This document shows, in pieces, positions 14,574-23,601 of a DNA stretch of 44,151 bases. This DNA comes from an uncultured Bacillota bacterium (GTDB taxonomy: Bacteria > Bacillota > Clostridia > Oscillospirales > Oscillospiraceae), in assembly GCA_947573385.1 (NCBI GenBank), contig CANPFP010000008.1, forward strand, positions 1 to 44,151. The letters run 5' to 3'. Positions within the stretch are counted from its first letter, which is position 1; the number at the start of each line of letters is the position of its first letter. Under the pieces are notes generated by a model. The model saw only the letters and a program-made list of their open reading frames with translations, searched no databases and was not told the DNA's origin. Position numbers and translations under genes: made by a program.

Positions 14574-15707
14574 TTATAAGCTCAGGTAAAAACTTTGGAG
14601 CCACTTTGCCGTATCCCTAATCTCAAAGCCGTTCTGCCGAACCTGAATTGCATATACGCTCCGGTCCGCCGCCGCTCCAGCCAGGGTCACCGCCTGCTCC
14701 GCCCACTCCACCGGAGACTGCTCCAGGCTGAGGTAATGCGCCCGGTCTGTAATGGACAGCTCCCTTGTAATACTGTCTGAAAAAATACAGGGCAGCCCGG
14801 ACGCCTGGGCCTCCACCCCTACTACAGGCAGCCCCTCATACAAAGACGGCAGCAGAAAAAGATCCATCATGCAGTAAAACTGCTCCGGCCGGCTGGTAGC
14901 CGGGATATAAAGAATACTGTCCCGGAGTCCCAGCCGCTCCACCTGATCCATCAGCTCCTTCTCCAGCTCTCCCTGTCCAATCAGCACAAGGCGGGCGTCC
15001 TTTCGAAGCTTGCGCAGCTCTGCAAAAATCTGTATTAAAAAGCTGTGGTTCTTTTGCGGGCAGAGCCGGCCAATATGTCCAACAACCAGCGCATCCTGAA
15101 GCCCATACCTCTCCCGCATCTGCCGGCGCACCATCTCGTCAAATTGAAACCGCCGGGTATCAATCCCGTTTTTCACCAACACGGCCTTTTTCCGGCGCCT
15201 GCTCCCATACATAAATTCATTTGCCAGATTTGAACAGGCGAAATACCGGTCGCCGCACAAGGGCTGGAACATCCGGCATATGTTCTGAAATAACAGGTGA
15301 CCCTTTCCGGACTTCTCCGGCCTGGAATTGTGGGCATGGAGAATCACAGTTCTAACGCCGGCCAGCCGTGCGGCAAGGCCCACCAGGCAGTCGTAGGGAG
15401 TGGATGCGTTGATATGAAAAATTTCCGCCCTTTCCTGTCTTAACACCCGGTAGGTGCGAAAAAATTTATAAAAAAATTTTTCAAATTTGTTCGCCGCATC
15501 CGTATTGCTGGCAACCAGCTTCCTTCCGCCCAGTGCCTGCATACGCCGGTCCTCAAATTCCTCCTGATCCCGATAAACCAAATAATCGAAATTAACCGCT
15601 TCTCTGTCCAGGTTCTCACAAACGGCCAAAATCATAGAGGAGATTCCCCCCGCCTGAAGGTCGCAGGCCTGAACCACACGAAGCGGCTTCTCTTTCCCAC
15701 GCCGCAT
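14574..15707 (-). CDS. Glycosyltransferase family 4 (GT-B fold)
   Basis: The 377-aa protein has an N-terminal acceptor domain (VVQACDLQAGGISSMI; HAHNSRPEKSG) and a C-terminal nucleotide-sugar domain (VVGHIGRLCPQKNHSFLI; LLPSLYEGLPVVGVEAQASGLP). The E-x7-E motif lies in YEGLPVVGVE. It resembles EpsF-type exopolysaccharide transferases. Start ATG with AGGAGGATGG upstream. It lies between the Wzy-like gene (16 bases away) and the first GT2 gene. Confidence 0.9.
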   Translation of the reverse strand: MRRGKEKPLRVVQACDLQAGGISSMILAVCENLDREAVNFDYLVYRDQEEFEDRRMQALGGRKLVASNTDAANKFEKFFYKFFRTYRVLRQERAEIFHINASTPYDCLVGLAARLAGVRTVILHAHNSRPEKSGKGHLLFQNICRMFQPLCGDRYFACSNLANEFMYGSRRRKKAVLVKNGIDTRRFQFDEMVRRQMRERYGLQDALVVGHIGRLCPQKNHSFLIQIFAELRKLRKDARLVLIGQGELEKELMDQVERLGLRDSILYIPATSRPEQFYCMMDLFLLPSLYEGLPVVGVEAQASGLPCIFSDSITRELSITDRAHYLSLEQSPVEWAEQAVTLAGAAADRSVYAIQVRQNGFEIRDTAKWLQSFYLSL

Positions 15708-15723
15708 AAACCATCCTCCTGTC

Positions 15724-16983
15724 CTATGGTTTTGGGCTCTCTTCTGAGCAAAGCTTCCCGGATTTCAGTCCGCTCCATTGATTTACGCCGCATTGAACCA
15801 TTACAATACTAATGGTCAGATTTGCGGAGTAGAGCTGAGATATATTCTCCGTAATGCGCAAAATCGCCATTGCGACACACAAGCCCAAAATCACAGCGTC
15901 GCTCAAAGGCGCCTTTCCTTTTGCAGAAAATTTGACGATCAAAGGAAAAACGGCAGCGAGCCAGACCAAATAGCCGGCAAACCCCAGCTCGATGTAATAC
16001 ATCACATAATCGCAATGAACGCCAATGGTCCAATCGCTCGTTGTTGTCAGCCTATGTATCCAGCCCAGCCCTTTTCCGATGTAAAATGGGGAAAAATCAT
16101 AGTATTGGTTATAATAAGCATATATTCTGGTCCGCGTTGAGGTATTGATATGCAGCTCATTAACAATTTTGTTAAACAAGCCGGAGCGGATTACAGGAAT
16201 CAGAAAAAACGCACAGAGAATAAAGCCGACTACAATACAATTCAAAAACAGTTTTCTATTCTGGCGGGACAGCCGGTAGTAAAGATACGCTACAATCCAC
16301 CCCGCCGCCAGCGCAAGCAGGGCGCTACGCTTAAACGTATGCAAAAGGCCCAGGATGATAACTCCCCAGCGCAGCGCTCCTTTCCAGGCAGCTTCCTTTT
16401 CCCGACACCATAAAAAATACAGCGCAAAGAAAGCAAAGCTATACGCAAGGTCGGTGCTCTCCAAGCTTACGCCCCCCGAAGCCGATCCCCCGGAACGCAG
16501 ATAATAGATCATCCTGCGGATGAATTCGGACACGCCAAAAATCTTCAGCTTTTGCAGCGCCATCACAACATAGACAATTGCCAACGCCCAAAAGGAGTAC
16601 TCAACCGCCCTGTTCCGGAAAATATACACCAGAAAACCGGCACAGACGATACAAAGAATCATATATGACGGCGCAAAAAAACCGCTTATCATCTGCCGGA
16701 TAGGCGTAAAATCAAAGGTCCAAATCACTGCCGTACACAGCATGATAACAACATATGGCAGCGCTATTATAGCGGACATCTTCACAGAGCGGCCCAGATA
16801 CATTGGGTCCGGCTCTATCAAAAACCATCCAAAGCCCAAAAGGACTACCATGGCACAGCCTATATATTGATATCCGACCCCGAAGCCGCCAATCACCATA
16901 TAGTTATCATAGAAATAAAAGATGGCAATCAGCAGGACAAACGCAGCGCTTACTACTATCTTATTTTGGTTATTTGTCTGCAT
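15724..16983 (-). CDS. Wzy/O-antigen-polymerase-like membrane protein
   Basis: A 419-aa polytopic protein with about ten to twelve hydrophobic segments and a large loop near residues 270-320 (STRTRIYAYYNQYYDFSPF, then a GKGLGW motif), as in Wzy and WaaL-type enzymes. Such proteins join lipid-linked repeat units at the outer face of the membrane. It follows the PCP-GGDEF gene and precedes the transferases, which fits a Wzx/Wzy pathway. No separate Wzx flippase is visible in this window. Sequence in this family is weakly conserved, so polymerase versus ligase cannot be settled. Confidence 0.8.
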   Translation of the reverse strand: MQTNNQNKIVVSAAFVLLIAIFYFYDNYMVIGGFGVGYQYIGCAMVVLLGFGWFLIEPDPMYLGRSVKMSAIIALPYVVIMLCTAVIWTFDFTPIRQMISGFFAPSYMILCIVCAGFLVYIFRNRAVEYSFWALAIVYVVMALQKLKIFGVSEFIRRMIYYLRSGGSASGGVSLESTDLAYSFAFFALYFLWCREKEAAWKGALRWGVIILGLLHTFKRSALLALAAGWIVAYLYYRLSRQNRKLFLNCIVVGFILCAFFLIPVIRSGLFNKIVNELHINTSTRTRIYAYYNQYYDFSPFYIGKGLGWIHRLTTTSDWTIGVHCDYVMYYIELGFAGYLVWLAAVFPLIVKFSAKGKAPLSDAVILGLCVAMAILRITENISQLYSANLTISIVMVQCGVNQWSGLKSGKLCSEESPKP

Positions 16984-16995
16984 TCCTTCCCTCTC

Positions 16996-18921
16996 TTACG
17001 CGGGGTTCTTCATCATAACCGTTTTGGAGGACAGATTAATCGACTCTACCATCAACTTTCTGATCTCATAAATCTGGTTCTTTGTACTGGAGGAAATACC
17101 ACAGTAGTAAGAAATGGTACACGGATTTTCCCTGTTGTAGGACGTACAGCGCTTTCCGATATCCCGCATATAGACGTGGGCCTGCTCGGAGCTGGAATCC
17201 CGAAGGAAGATAATAAAGTGCCCCACATCATTTTTCGCAATAAAGGACAGCTCAGAGGGGAGTACATCCCGGAGAATCGCGCAGAAATCCACCATTGCTG
17301 CGTCACAGGTCTCCCGCCCAAAGGCTTTATTTTTCTTTTCAATGTCTAAAATTTTAATGGAGATACACACGAACTGATCGGGCAGCGGCCGTTTGGCATA
17401 CTTCGAAATATAGTGGTCGCAACCGGCACGATTAGCGATATTCAGCTTCTTGTCCACAAAGATGTAGTAATTGATAATCTCCAGTGTCCTTCCGACCACC
17501 ACAGCGGCCACACAGCCGATTACGCCAAACAGAAACACTGCCAGCAGTGCGTATACAAACAAATTCAGCGCCGGTACGGACACCGCGTCGGTCATAACCG
17601 CAATGTTTTCCGCCCCCGCAAAACGATTGTATTCACTGTTGGTTAAAAGCGTCATCTGATAAAGCCGGTCCACCTTATCATTCAGCGCTCTGATGATTTC
17701 GTTCGCCTTCTCCTGGCTCTCCGGGGAGCTTACAATCACCTTTCGGCCAGTGCTTCCTGTCTCCTGTCCCTCAACCTTCTCCACACCGGCTTCAGGGTTC
17801 TCAACCACCTGAACCGAAGCGGTTCCGCTCTCATCCAGGTTGCCGGAGAACACATCCAGGATATATTTGTTGTAGGCAATGTCAATCAGCGTATACTCAT
17901 AAGCCACGTTTTCCCTCACGTAATTGTTCATAAGTGCGTCATATTCCGTGGTTACATCCGCTTTCTTCCGGGTCTCGTTCTCCTGACTATAATAGCTCTC
18001 ATATACATCGCCCAAAATATATTCATAAGTAAAATTGGTATTATTTGAATTGCGCATCATCTCAACATAGGCCTGAATGACTTCATCCACACCTCTGATT
18101 TCTGAGGTCGACACATTATTTTGCAGCATTGCATTGGTAATTCGGTTTTCATACTTGGAAATCAGAATATCCTGGTCCTTTGTAACCTGATTTCCCAATA
18201 CATATTGATACGCATTGGGAATATCAATCCGTTCCAGCATGGAAAATTCCTGTCTCAGGTCATAAAACGTATATCCCGTCTGGGCTGAACGGAAGTTCTT
18301 ATACTCATTATAGGAGAGATGCTCCATCGCCCGTTCCACTGAGCTGTCCAGCAGCTCCACCATCTCAATGTAGTCGTAATCCTTGCTGTAAATCCCGTCA
18401 GTGGACAAGAGCTCAATCTGGCTGTTCACATGATTTTCCGCATAGGTCTCGGCGTAGGTATCCAGCATTACCTTGAGGATTTGCTTGGAAAAGGCTGCGG
18501 CATCCTGAACATCCTTGCTTCTTATCGTATAGGAGACGCGGTACATGGTCGGCTTTTCCTCCGACACCTCGCCCTTCTCATTCAGCGCCTCCTGTACGGC
18601 GGACTCCTCTTTGCTCTGCTCCGCCACTACCCGGATGCCGGCACGGATCGCGTCAATATTGTTTTCGCTGTAATTCAGTCCAAGCTTCTCAAAAACCTTC
18701 GTCATGACCTCGGCGGAATATATCTCGGTCACATCAATCTTCGTACCATCCGGCGCCAGGCCATTTACCGCCTCGGCGTTTTTATACTGAATGATGGCGC
18801 TGGCTGTATAGGTCTGCTTTCCGGAAAAATAGGAGTAAAACAGCATCCCCATAACCAAAGAGCTCAATACAATGAGCACCCAACACTTTCTGATGTAAGA
18901 AAACAGTTTAAAGTCTTTCAT
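16996..18921 (-). CDS. Polysaccharide co-polymerase fused to a degenerate GGDEF domain
   Basis: The 641-aa protein has a Wzz-type region: TM1 (about 14-32), a long extracytoplasmic helical domain (35-445) and TM2 (about 450-478). A cytoplasmic domain of about 160 residues follows. It keeps the GGDEF order: DKKLNIANRAG at the LTGLPNR position, ILDIEKKNKAFGRETCD for DxFKxxND...GH..GD, DVGHF (565-569) in place of GGDEF, and TISYYCGIS for the SxG strand. The inhibitory-site RxxD position reads SELS. The domain should be inactive as a cyclase and lack a classical I-site. GGAGGCG precedes the ATG. It lies between the DivIVA-like gene and the Wzy gene. Confidence 0.8.
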   Translation of the reverse strand: MKDFKLFSYIRKCWVLIVLSSLVMGMLFYSYFSGKQTYTASAIIQYKNAEAVNGLAPDGTKIDVTEIYSAEVMTKVFEKLGLNYSENNIDAIRAGIRVVAEQSKEESAVQEALNEKGEVSEEKPTMYRVSYTIRSKDVQDAAAFSKQILKVMLDTYAETYAENHVNSQIELLSTDGIYSKDYDYIEMVELLDSSVERAMEHLSYNEYKNFRSAQTGYTFYDLRQEFSMLERIDIPNAYQYVLGNQVTKDQDILISKYENRITNAMLQNNVSTSEIRGVDEVIQAYVEMMRNSNNTNFTYEYILGDVYESYYSQENETRKKADVTTEYDALMNNYVRENVAYEYTLIDIAYNKYILDVFSGNLDESGTASVQVVENPEAGVEKVEGQETGSTGRKVIVSSPESQEKANEIIRALNDKVDRLYQMTLLTNSEYNRFAGAENIAVMTDAVSVPALNLFVYALLAVFLFGVIGCVAAVVVGRTLEIINYYIFVDKKLNIANRAGCDHYISKYAKRPLPDQFVCISIKILDIEKKNKAFGRETCDAAMVDFCAILRDVLPSELSFIAKNDVGHFIIFLRDSSSEQAHVYMRDIGKRCTSYNRENPCTISYYCGISSSTKNQIYEIRKLMVESINLSSKTVMMKNPA

Positions 18922-18983
18922 TGATTCGCCTCCGCTTCAAGTCCGGCATAACGCTTGATCCGGCATCAGACATTCACCCATAC

Positions 18984-19694
18984 TCAGCCCACCGGAGCTT
19001 CAAACCCGTCCTGTACTCTGTTCCGGATTTCCGCAATCTGCCGCTCCATAGTCTCAATGCTTTTCAACTGCTCCTCCAGCAAGTATTTCGATGCCCGCAG
19101 TCCACTGTAATTTTCAGACAGCTGTCCCATCAGCTGTGTCATCGTCTCCCGCTTCTGCTCAACAATTTGCCTTTGCGCATCCTCCAAAAGGAGCCTGGCC
19201 TCCCTCCGGGCCTTCGTCATAATGACCTCCGCATTGACCCTCGCGTTCATCAGCACCTCTTTAATTGCATCCCGATCCCCAACAAAGCCCTGCTGTTCCT
19301 TTTTCAACGTTTCCAGTTCATCGGAGAGTCTCTGCTTCTCGTATATTGCCACCTGGAGCATCCTCGCAGACTGATCGCCTTTCAGTCTCTCCTCCTCCAG
19401 CTCACGCTTCAGCCGTTCAACCTCAGCATTAACAGGCTGCTCCGCCTGCTCCCGAACGGGAATAGCGGGTTCCTCCGCACTTTCCCCGGGAACAACATCC
19501 TCTTCCCCACCCAACACAATAAAATCCTCAAACTCCGGCTGCTGGGACGGGATACTCTTGCTCTGAATATCCGAGTCTCTTTTCGCCTGGGTCTCAAGGC
19601 GGATAATCTCCGATTCCAGCTTTTCAATATATGCGTCTACATCATCCTTTCTGTAGCCGCCAAACATATGAGTTCGGAATAATTCGCTTCTCAT
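18984..19694 (-). CDS. DivIVA-like coiled-coil protein in the exopolysaccharide operon
   Basis: The 236-aa protein begins MRSELFRTHMFGGYRKDDVDAY, which matches the membrane-binding and dimerising N-terminus of DivIVA/GpsB (F...GY...DVD). A low-complexity acidic/proline linker (about 50-85) is followed by a long coiled coil (about 90-230). DivIVA proteins sit at curved membrane, poles or septa, and recruit partners. The ATG at 19694 follows AAGGAAGG; upstream frame to 19763 lacks a site. Gap to the PCP-GGDEF gene is 62 bases. A role in placing polysaccharide assembly is inferred from context. Confidence 0.8.
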   Translation of the reverse strand: MRSELFRTHMFGGYRKDDVDAYIEKLESEIIRLETQAKRDSDIQSKSIPSQQPEFEDFIVLGGEEDVVPGESAEEPAIPVREQAEQPVNAEVERLKRELEEERLKGDQSARMLQVAIYEKQRLSDELETLKKEQQGFVGDRDAIKEVLMNARVNAEVIMTKARREARLLLEDAQRQIVEQKRETMTQLMGQLSENYSGLRASKYLLEEQLKSIETMERQIAEIRNRVQDGFEAPVG

Positions 19695-19759
19695 ATTGTT
19701 ACCTTCCTTTCCCGATCCTTGCGGCCAGACTACGGAACACCCGGCCCAGCTCTGTCCTC

Positions 19760-21211
19760 TCACATGGCGCCGGATCTATGGACCATAACGCCGATGGTCT
19801 TCAAAACAATCTTAATATCAAGTCCCAATGTCCACTCATCAATGTACTTCATATCCAGCTTTACCACATCCTCAAAGTCAGTGATATCGCTCCGCCCGCT
19901 GACCTGCCACAGTCCGGTTACCCCCGGTCGGAAGGACAGCCTGGCACGGTGGTGCAGCTCATAGGACTCCCACTCGTCCACAGTTGGAGGTCTGGTTCCA
20001 ACCAGGCTCATATCTCCCCGCAATACATTAAACATTTGCGGAAACTCGTCCAGACTGAACTCCCGCAGAAAACTGCCCAGGCCCTTCTTCACTGTCCCGT
20101 CCTCCAGTCTCCTGTTTCCAATAATTCTGGGGTCATAGTCCAGCTTGAACATTCGACCTCCGTCAATGCGGTTTTGTTCCATCAGGTCCTTCTTGCGCTG
20201 TTCAGCATCCGGAACCATGGTACGGAATTTATAAAGCTTAAACTTTTTCCCATTCCGGCCAATCCGCTCCTGGGCAAAAAAGATTGGGCCCGGCGATGCG
20301 GCATATATGGGAATCGCAAACACCACAAACAAAATCGCTGTAATCAAACAGCCTGTCAGTCCTGCCCCCACATCCATCATGCGTTTCACCCAAAGCTGCA
20401 TTGGCGTTGCACAGTTGATGCCGGTAGTCAGTACCGTATAATTTCCCATCCGCTCAATTTGCTGGGAGTTTTCCATAATACTCCCGGCCTTTGTGAGGGG
20501 AATATGTACCACAACCCCCATCTGTTTCAACTGATCGGTAAACTCAACCGGATACCCCTCCTCCAGACTGACAGCCAGAAACACTTCATCTACCCACTCC
20601 CTGCGGATATACTCCAGTGCATTCTTAAAATTCTCCACAATTGGAATATCCTGAATGATCTCACCTGCACAGTCCGCGTCGGTTATAATCGCACCGATGA
20701 ACGAGTAGGTATCATAGTTTGTCTCGCAAATATTTTTGACGCACTCATCAAAACGCTCCTGGGGCGAAATCACAATCAGCGACCTGCCCGAGGACCTCGG
20801 CCCTCTCTGTCTCAGCCACAGTTTCCACAAAAGCCGGCCGGAATAAGTCAGCAGCACATACAGCGGAATCATGGTATAAATAAACTCTCTGGAGTAGACG
20901 TGCCCGGATTGTATTGCAAACAGATAGATCAGGACAACACCCTCCACCAGCAGCACATGCTTAACGGCCGACGCGAACTCCTTATAATAGCCCCGGCTCC
21001 GCACCTTTTGAAAGGTTTCAAACACAAATACCACGCAGAAGTCCACCAGTATAAACATCACCGCCAGGCTCAGGTACTCCCCGTCCCGATAGGCGATACG
21101 TCCCTGGCAGCACAGGGCGTAAGAGAGCAAAAACGCCATCTGCTGACACAACACATCAACCAGGATAAAATCACTGTGCTCCAGCCAGCCCGACCGCTTT
21201 TTCTCATACAT
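19760..21211 (-). CDS. Polyprenyl-phosphate sugar-1-phosphate transferase (WbaP/EpsE-like)
   Basis: This 483-aa enzyme starts repeat-unit synthesis by moving a sugar-1-phosphate from a nucleotide sugar to undecaprenyl phosphate. About four N-terminal membrane helices are followed by a nucleotide-binding-like region (160-275), a re-entrant helix (about 290-320; KRMMDVGAGLTGCLI) and the catalytic C-terminal domain (YKFRTM, LRGDMSLVGTRPP, RPGVTGLWQVSGRSD). The ATG at 21211 has a GAGGCGAGGG site; a TTG at 21226 is less likely. The sugar (glucose, galactose or another) is not predictable by eye. Confidence 0.9.
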   Translation of the reverse strand: MYEKKRSGWLEHSDFILVDVLCQQMAFLLSYALCCQGRIAYRDGEYLSLAVMFILVDFCVVFVFETFQKVRSRGYYKEFASAVKHVLLVEGVVLIYLFAIQSGHVYSREFIYTMIPLYVLLTYSGRLLWKLWLRQRGPRSSGRSLIVISPQERFDECVKNICETNYDTYSFIGAIITDADCAGEIIQDIPIVENFKNALEYIRREWVDEVFLAVSLEEGYPVEFTDQLKQMGVVVHIPLTKAGSIMENSQQIERMGNYTVLTTGINCATPMQLWVKRMMDVGAGLTGCLITAILFVVFAIPIYAASPGPIFFAQERIGRNGKKFKLYKFRTMVPDAEQRKKDLMEQNRIDGGRMFKLDYDPRIIGNRRLEDGTVKKGLGSFLREFSLDEFPQMFNVLRGDMSLVGTRPPTVDEWESYELHHRARLSFRPGVTGLWQVSGRSDITDFEDVVKLDMKYIDEWTLGLDIKIVLKTIGVMVHRSGAM

Positions 21212-21282
21212 CGGCCCTCGCCTCAAGCCCGTCTGACATACCCACCATCTCCTATTCTCTCTCTTCCAGCTAAGATGTCTCT

Positions 21283-22371
21283 TTATGCTTTAAACAGCCG
21301 CAGCCACATTCGAAACGGAATCCGGCCATAGAGCCCCATATACCATCCCCGCCGGGATGACGGCTCTGTCGGCTCCCTCAGCCTGGGCTGACTGCTGTTG
21401 ACAATATCCCTCTCGTCACACGAAAACCATTGGGTCTTATCCTGTACCGCTTCCCAGAGACGCTGCCCCTGCGCGGTGTGACAGATGACGGCGGAGTTTC
21501 CCATACCGTCGTCAAACTCCGGCTTAACGTGTTCAATGCCCCAAAAATCTCCCAAAGTAATGTCGCTGGCCCGTTGGGTTGTGCAGTAGCGGCAATGAAA
21601 GCAGGAGGGCCGTATGTTGATATTTTGAAAATAGGAACGGCAAAAGCGGTCCTGATACAGGGAATAGGCAACGGTCTTTTCTCCAACCTCCGCTACCGCA
21701 GTATGGCCGTTGTCCCCGCCTCGCTTATCACGAAAAGCAAAGGACCGGAACGGCCCCTTATACCGTTTTTCCAAAAAACGCACATAGTGTCTCCATATTC
21801 CGGGAGAGGGAACCCCATAGCAGACCAGGTCCACCAAAATCAGCCCCCGGAGGTTTTCCCCCAAATAGGCCCGCAGCGCCGCAGCCTGGCAGGGAGTACC
21901 GCAGAACAAAACCTTGCGTCCCTCCTGCAAAAGGGGACCAATCTCCCGCCAAACCTGGGACAGCTCGCTCTGTACATACTTTGTTCTGGTCATCAGCGGA
22001 ATGTCCTTCCGCATGTCAACCCCCATGTGCGTTACATCACCATTTTTTTGGAGGACTGCGCCAAACACCACGCCGCCCTCTTGGATCACCTGATCCGCCA
22101 GCAGGGGGAATATCCCCCCGGAAGATCCCAACAGGCGAGTCTCCGGCTCCTTCGCCCGCGCGCCCCAGCAGGTCCTGGACAAGGAATCTTTCCCGCCGTC
22201 CCGCCGGACACACACCGCACCGCACTGTCCGCACTGAATGCACAGAGCGGCATTTATCTTCGGATAACGAAAGCCTTCCCGGTCCATTTTCATTGTAATG
22301 GCTCTCTCTTTGCACACTGCCGCACAGGCGCCGCAACCGGTGCACAGCTCTCGCTCCGCCATCCTATACAT
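21283..22371 (-). CDS. F420H2 dehydrogenase/hydrogenase beta-subunit-like Fe-S protein
   Basis: The 362-aa protein has two N-terminal 4Fe-4S motifs (CTGCGACAAVC and CIQCGQCGAVC), then the N- and C-terminal FrhB-type domains (GTPCQAAALRAYLG; CRYCTTQRASDITLGDFWG). Proteins of this type are common in capsule and exopolysaccharide clusters beside pyruvyltransferases, where they are thought to reduce or modify a sugar; their reaction there is not established. GGAGG lies before the ATG at 22371. It starts three bases after the pyruvyltransferase stop, so the two are coupled. Confidence 0.85.
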   Translation of the reverse strand: MYRMAERELCTGCGACAAVCKERAITMKMDREGFRYPKINAALCIQCGQCGAVCVRRDGGKDSLSRTCWGARAKEPETRLLGSSGGIFPLLADQVIQEGGVVFGAVLQKNGDVTHMGVDMRKDIPLMTRTKYVQSELSQVWREIGPLLQEGRKVLFCGTPCQAAALRAYLGENLRGLILVDLVCYGVPSPGIWRHYVRFLEKRYKGPFRSFAFRDKRGGDNGHTAVAEVGEKTVAYSLYQDRFCRSYFQNINIRPSCFHCRYCTTQRASDITLGDFWGIEHVKPEFDDGMGNSAVICHTAQGQRLWEAVQDKTQWFSCDERDIVNSSQPRLREPTEPSSRRGWYMGLYGRIPFRMWLRLFKA

Positions 22372-22374
22372 GGC

Positions 22375-23508
22375 CTATCCTCCGCTTTTTTCCAAGCTGT
22401 CCCTTATAAACCGGAACGACCGCGAGCGCTCTATCTCCAGGCGTCCCCGTACAGCTTTCCAGTCGATTTCCTTCTCCATGAGGTCAGCCGCAGGCGGCCG
22501 GGATTCCTTCCACATGCGATCATAGAGCCCTAATTTTTTTAACATCCCGAACAGCCGCGCATTGTATGTACTGTGCCCAAATGCTAAAAAACGCCTTTCA
22601 AACAGGATAGAAAACGCCGCAGCATGAAAGGAGTTGGTAACCACACAGGCGGCATTTTGAATATATCCAATAAATTCTGCCGGCCCTCCCGTGATGTGAA
22701 ACTCTGCACCTCCACTGTCCAGCTCTTTTCGGCCAGGGATGGAGGTCTGTATTACTTTTTTATTCAGCAGACGCGCCAGCGTATGGGCATAGCGGAGCAT
22801 ATTTTCGTTATACTCTGTCCGGTGCAGCAGGATATAGTCCCCCTCTGACGGAACTGTTCTAATCCGCTCCCACTCCTCCCGGCTCAGCAAAAACACCGGG
22901 TCTGTCATATCCGTCACGCTCCGGCCAAGCAGCTTTTCCACAAAAGGCACCGCAGACGGTTCCCGCAGGGATACCACGGAAAAGGTTTCATTGACACAGC
23001 GCACAAATTTTTCCCAGTCCATCCGGGGCAGCTCGCTCCGGCCCATGCTGGCCGCATAGGCAACCAGCCGGCAGTTTCCCCGTTTGCCCACGTTTCCCAC
23101 ATAGGCATCATCCAACACCACGGTAATATCGGGATTCCAAACCTGATCGCTTCCCACAAAGACACAATCGTACGGCTCCAGAGACACTTTTCCAGCCGTG
23201 CGAATTGGCGGCCGCGCAGACAAATAAAGACGGCGAAAGGCTCTCATTGCCCTTCTCCTCTTCCAAAAGGCGCCGCCCAACATTAGATTGCGTTTCCACA
23301 TAAACCGATTGGGCCGGTATTTTATACCTCCGCCGGGTAAAGCAGATGCCCGAAGCGGACACCACCAATACCTTCCGACCAGCCTGAACGGCGCATAGGG
23401 AATTATCTCTGCCTGCTCACCCAGGCTCTCCAAACAGCTTTTCAGCGCAAAGGCCTGCAGCAGCGCACCGTAGTCATCCGCCCAGTGGAAGGTCAGCAAA
23501 CCCGTCAT
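22375..23508 (-). CDS. Polysaccharide pyruvyltransferase family protein
   Basis: The family hallmark FVGSDQVWNPD is present, together with the opening MTGLLTFHWADDYGALLQAFAL and the C-terminal TNSFHAAAFSILF. Enzymes of this family (CsaB, WcaK) add ketal pyruvate from phosphoenolpyruvate to sugars of surface polymers. I chose the ATG at 23508 because homologues begin at this point. A GTG at 23532 would add eight residues. Neither has a strong ribosome-binding site; GAGACGG is the best candidate. It is the first gene of the exopolysaccharide operon. Confidence 0.8.
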   Translation of the reverse strand: MTGLLTFHWADDYGALLQAFALKSCLESLGEQAEIIPYAPFRLVGRYWWCPLRASALPGGGIKYRPNRFMWKRNLMLGGAFWKRRRAMRAFRRLYLSARPPIRTAGKVSLEPYDCVFVGSDQVWNPDITVVLDDAYVGNVGKRGNCRLVAYAASMGRSELPRMDWEKFVRCVNETFSVVSLREPSAVPFVEKLLGRSVTDMTDPVFLLSREEWERIRTVPSEGDYILLHRTEYNENMLRYAHTLARLLNKKVIQTSIPGRKELDSGGAEFHITGGPAEFIGYIQNAACVVTNSFHAAAFSILFERRFLAFGHSTYNARLFGMLKKLGLYDRMWKESRPPAADLMEKEIDWKAVRGRLEIERSRSFRFIRDSLEKSGG

Positions 23509-23536
23509 AGCGAAAAACACCGTCTCATTCACATGT

Positions 23537-23601
23537 ATTATAATATGGATTATAACATATTTCTGTTGACAATTCTATCAGTTAATCGCACCTTTTGTCA
23601 A
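23537..23601 (-). promoter_or_regulatory. Promoter region of the exopolysaccharide operon
   Basis: A TTGACA box (23601-23596) is 18 bp from TAGAAT (23577-23572). An overlapping extended -10 (TGTTATAAT, 23557-23549) and a further TATAAT (23542-23537) lie nearer the gene. These could give several start points driving a roughly 14-kb leftward operon. The AT-rich stretch contrasts with the GC-rich surroundings. Confidence 0.6.
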
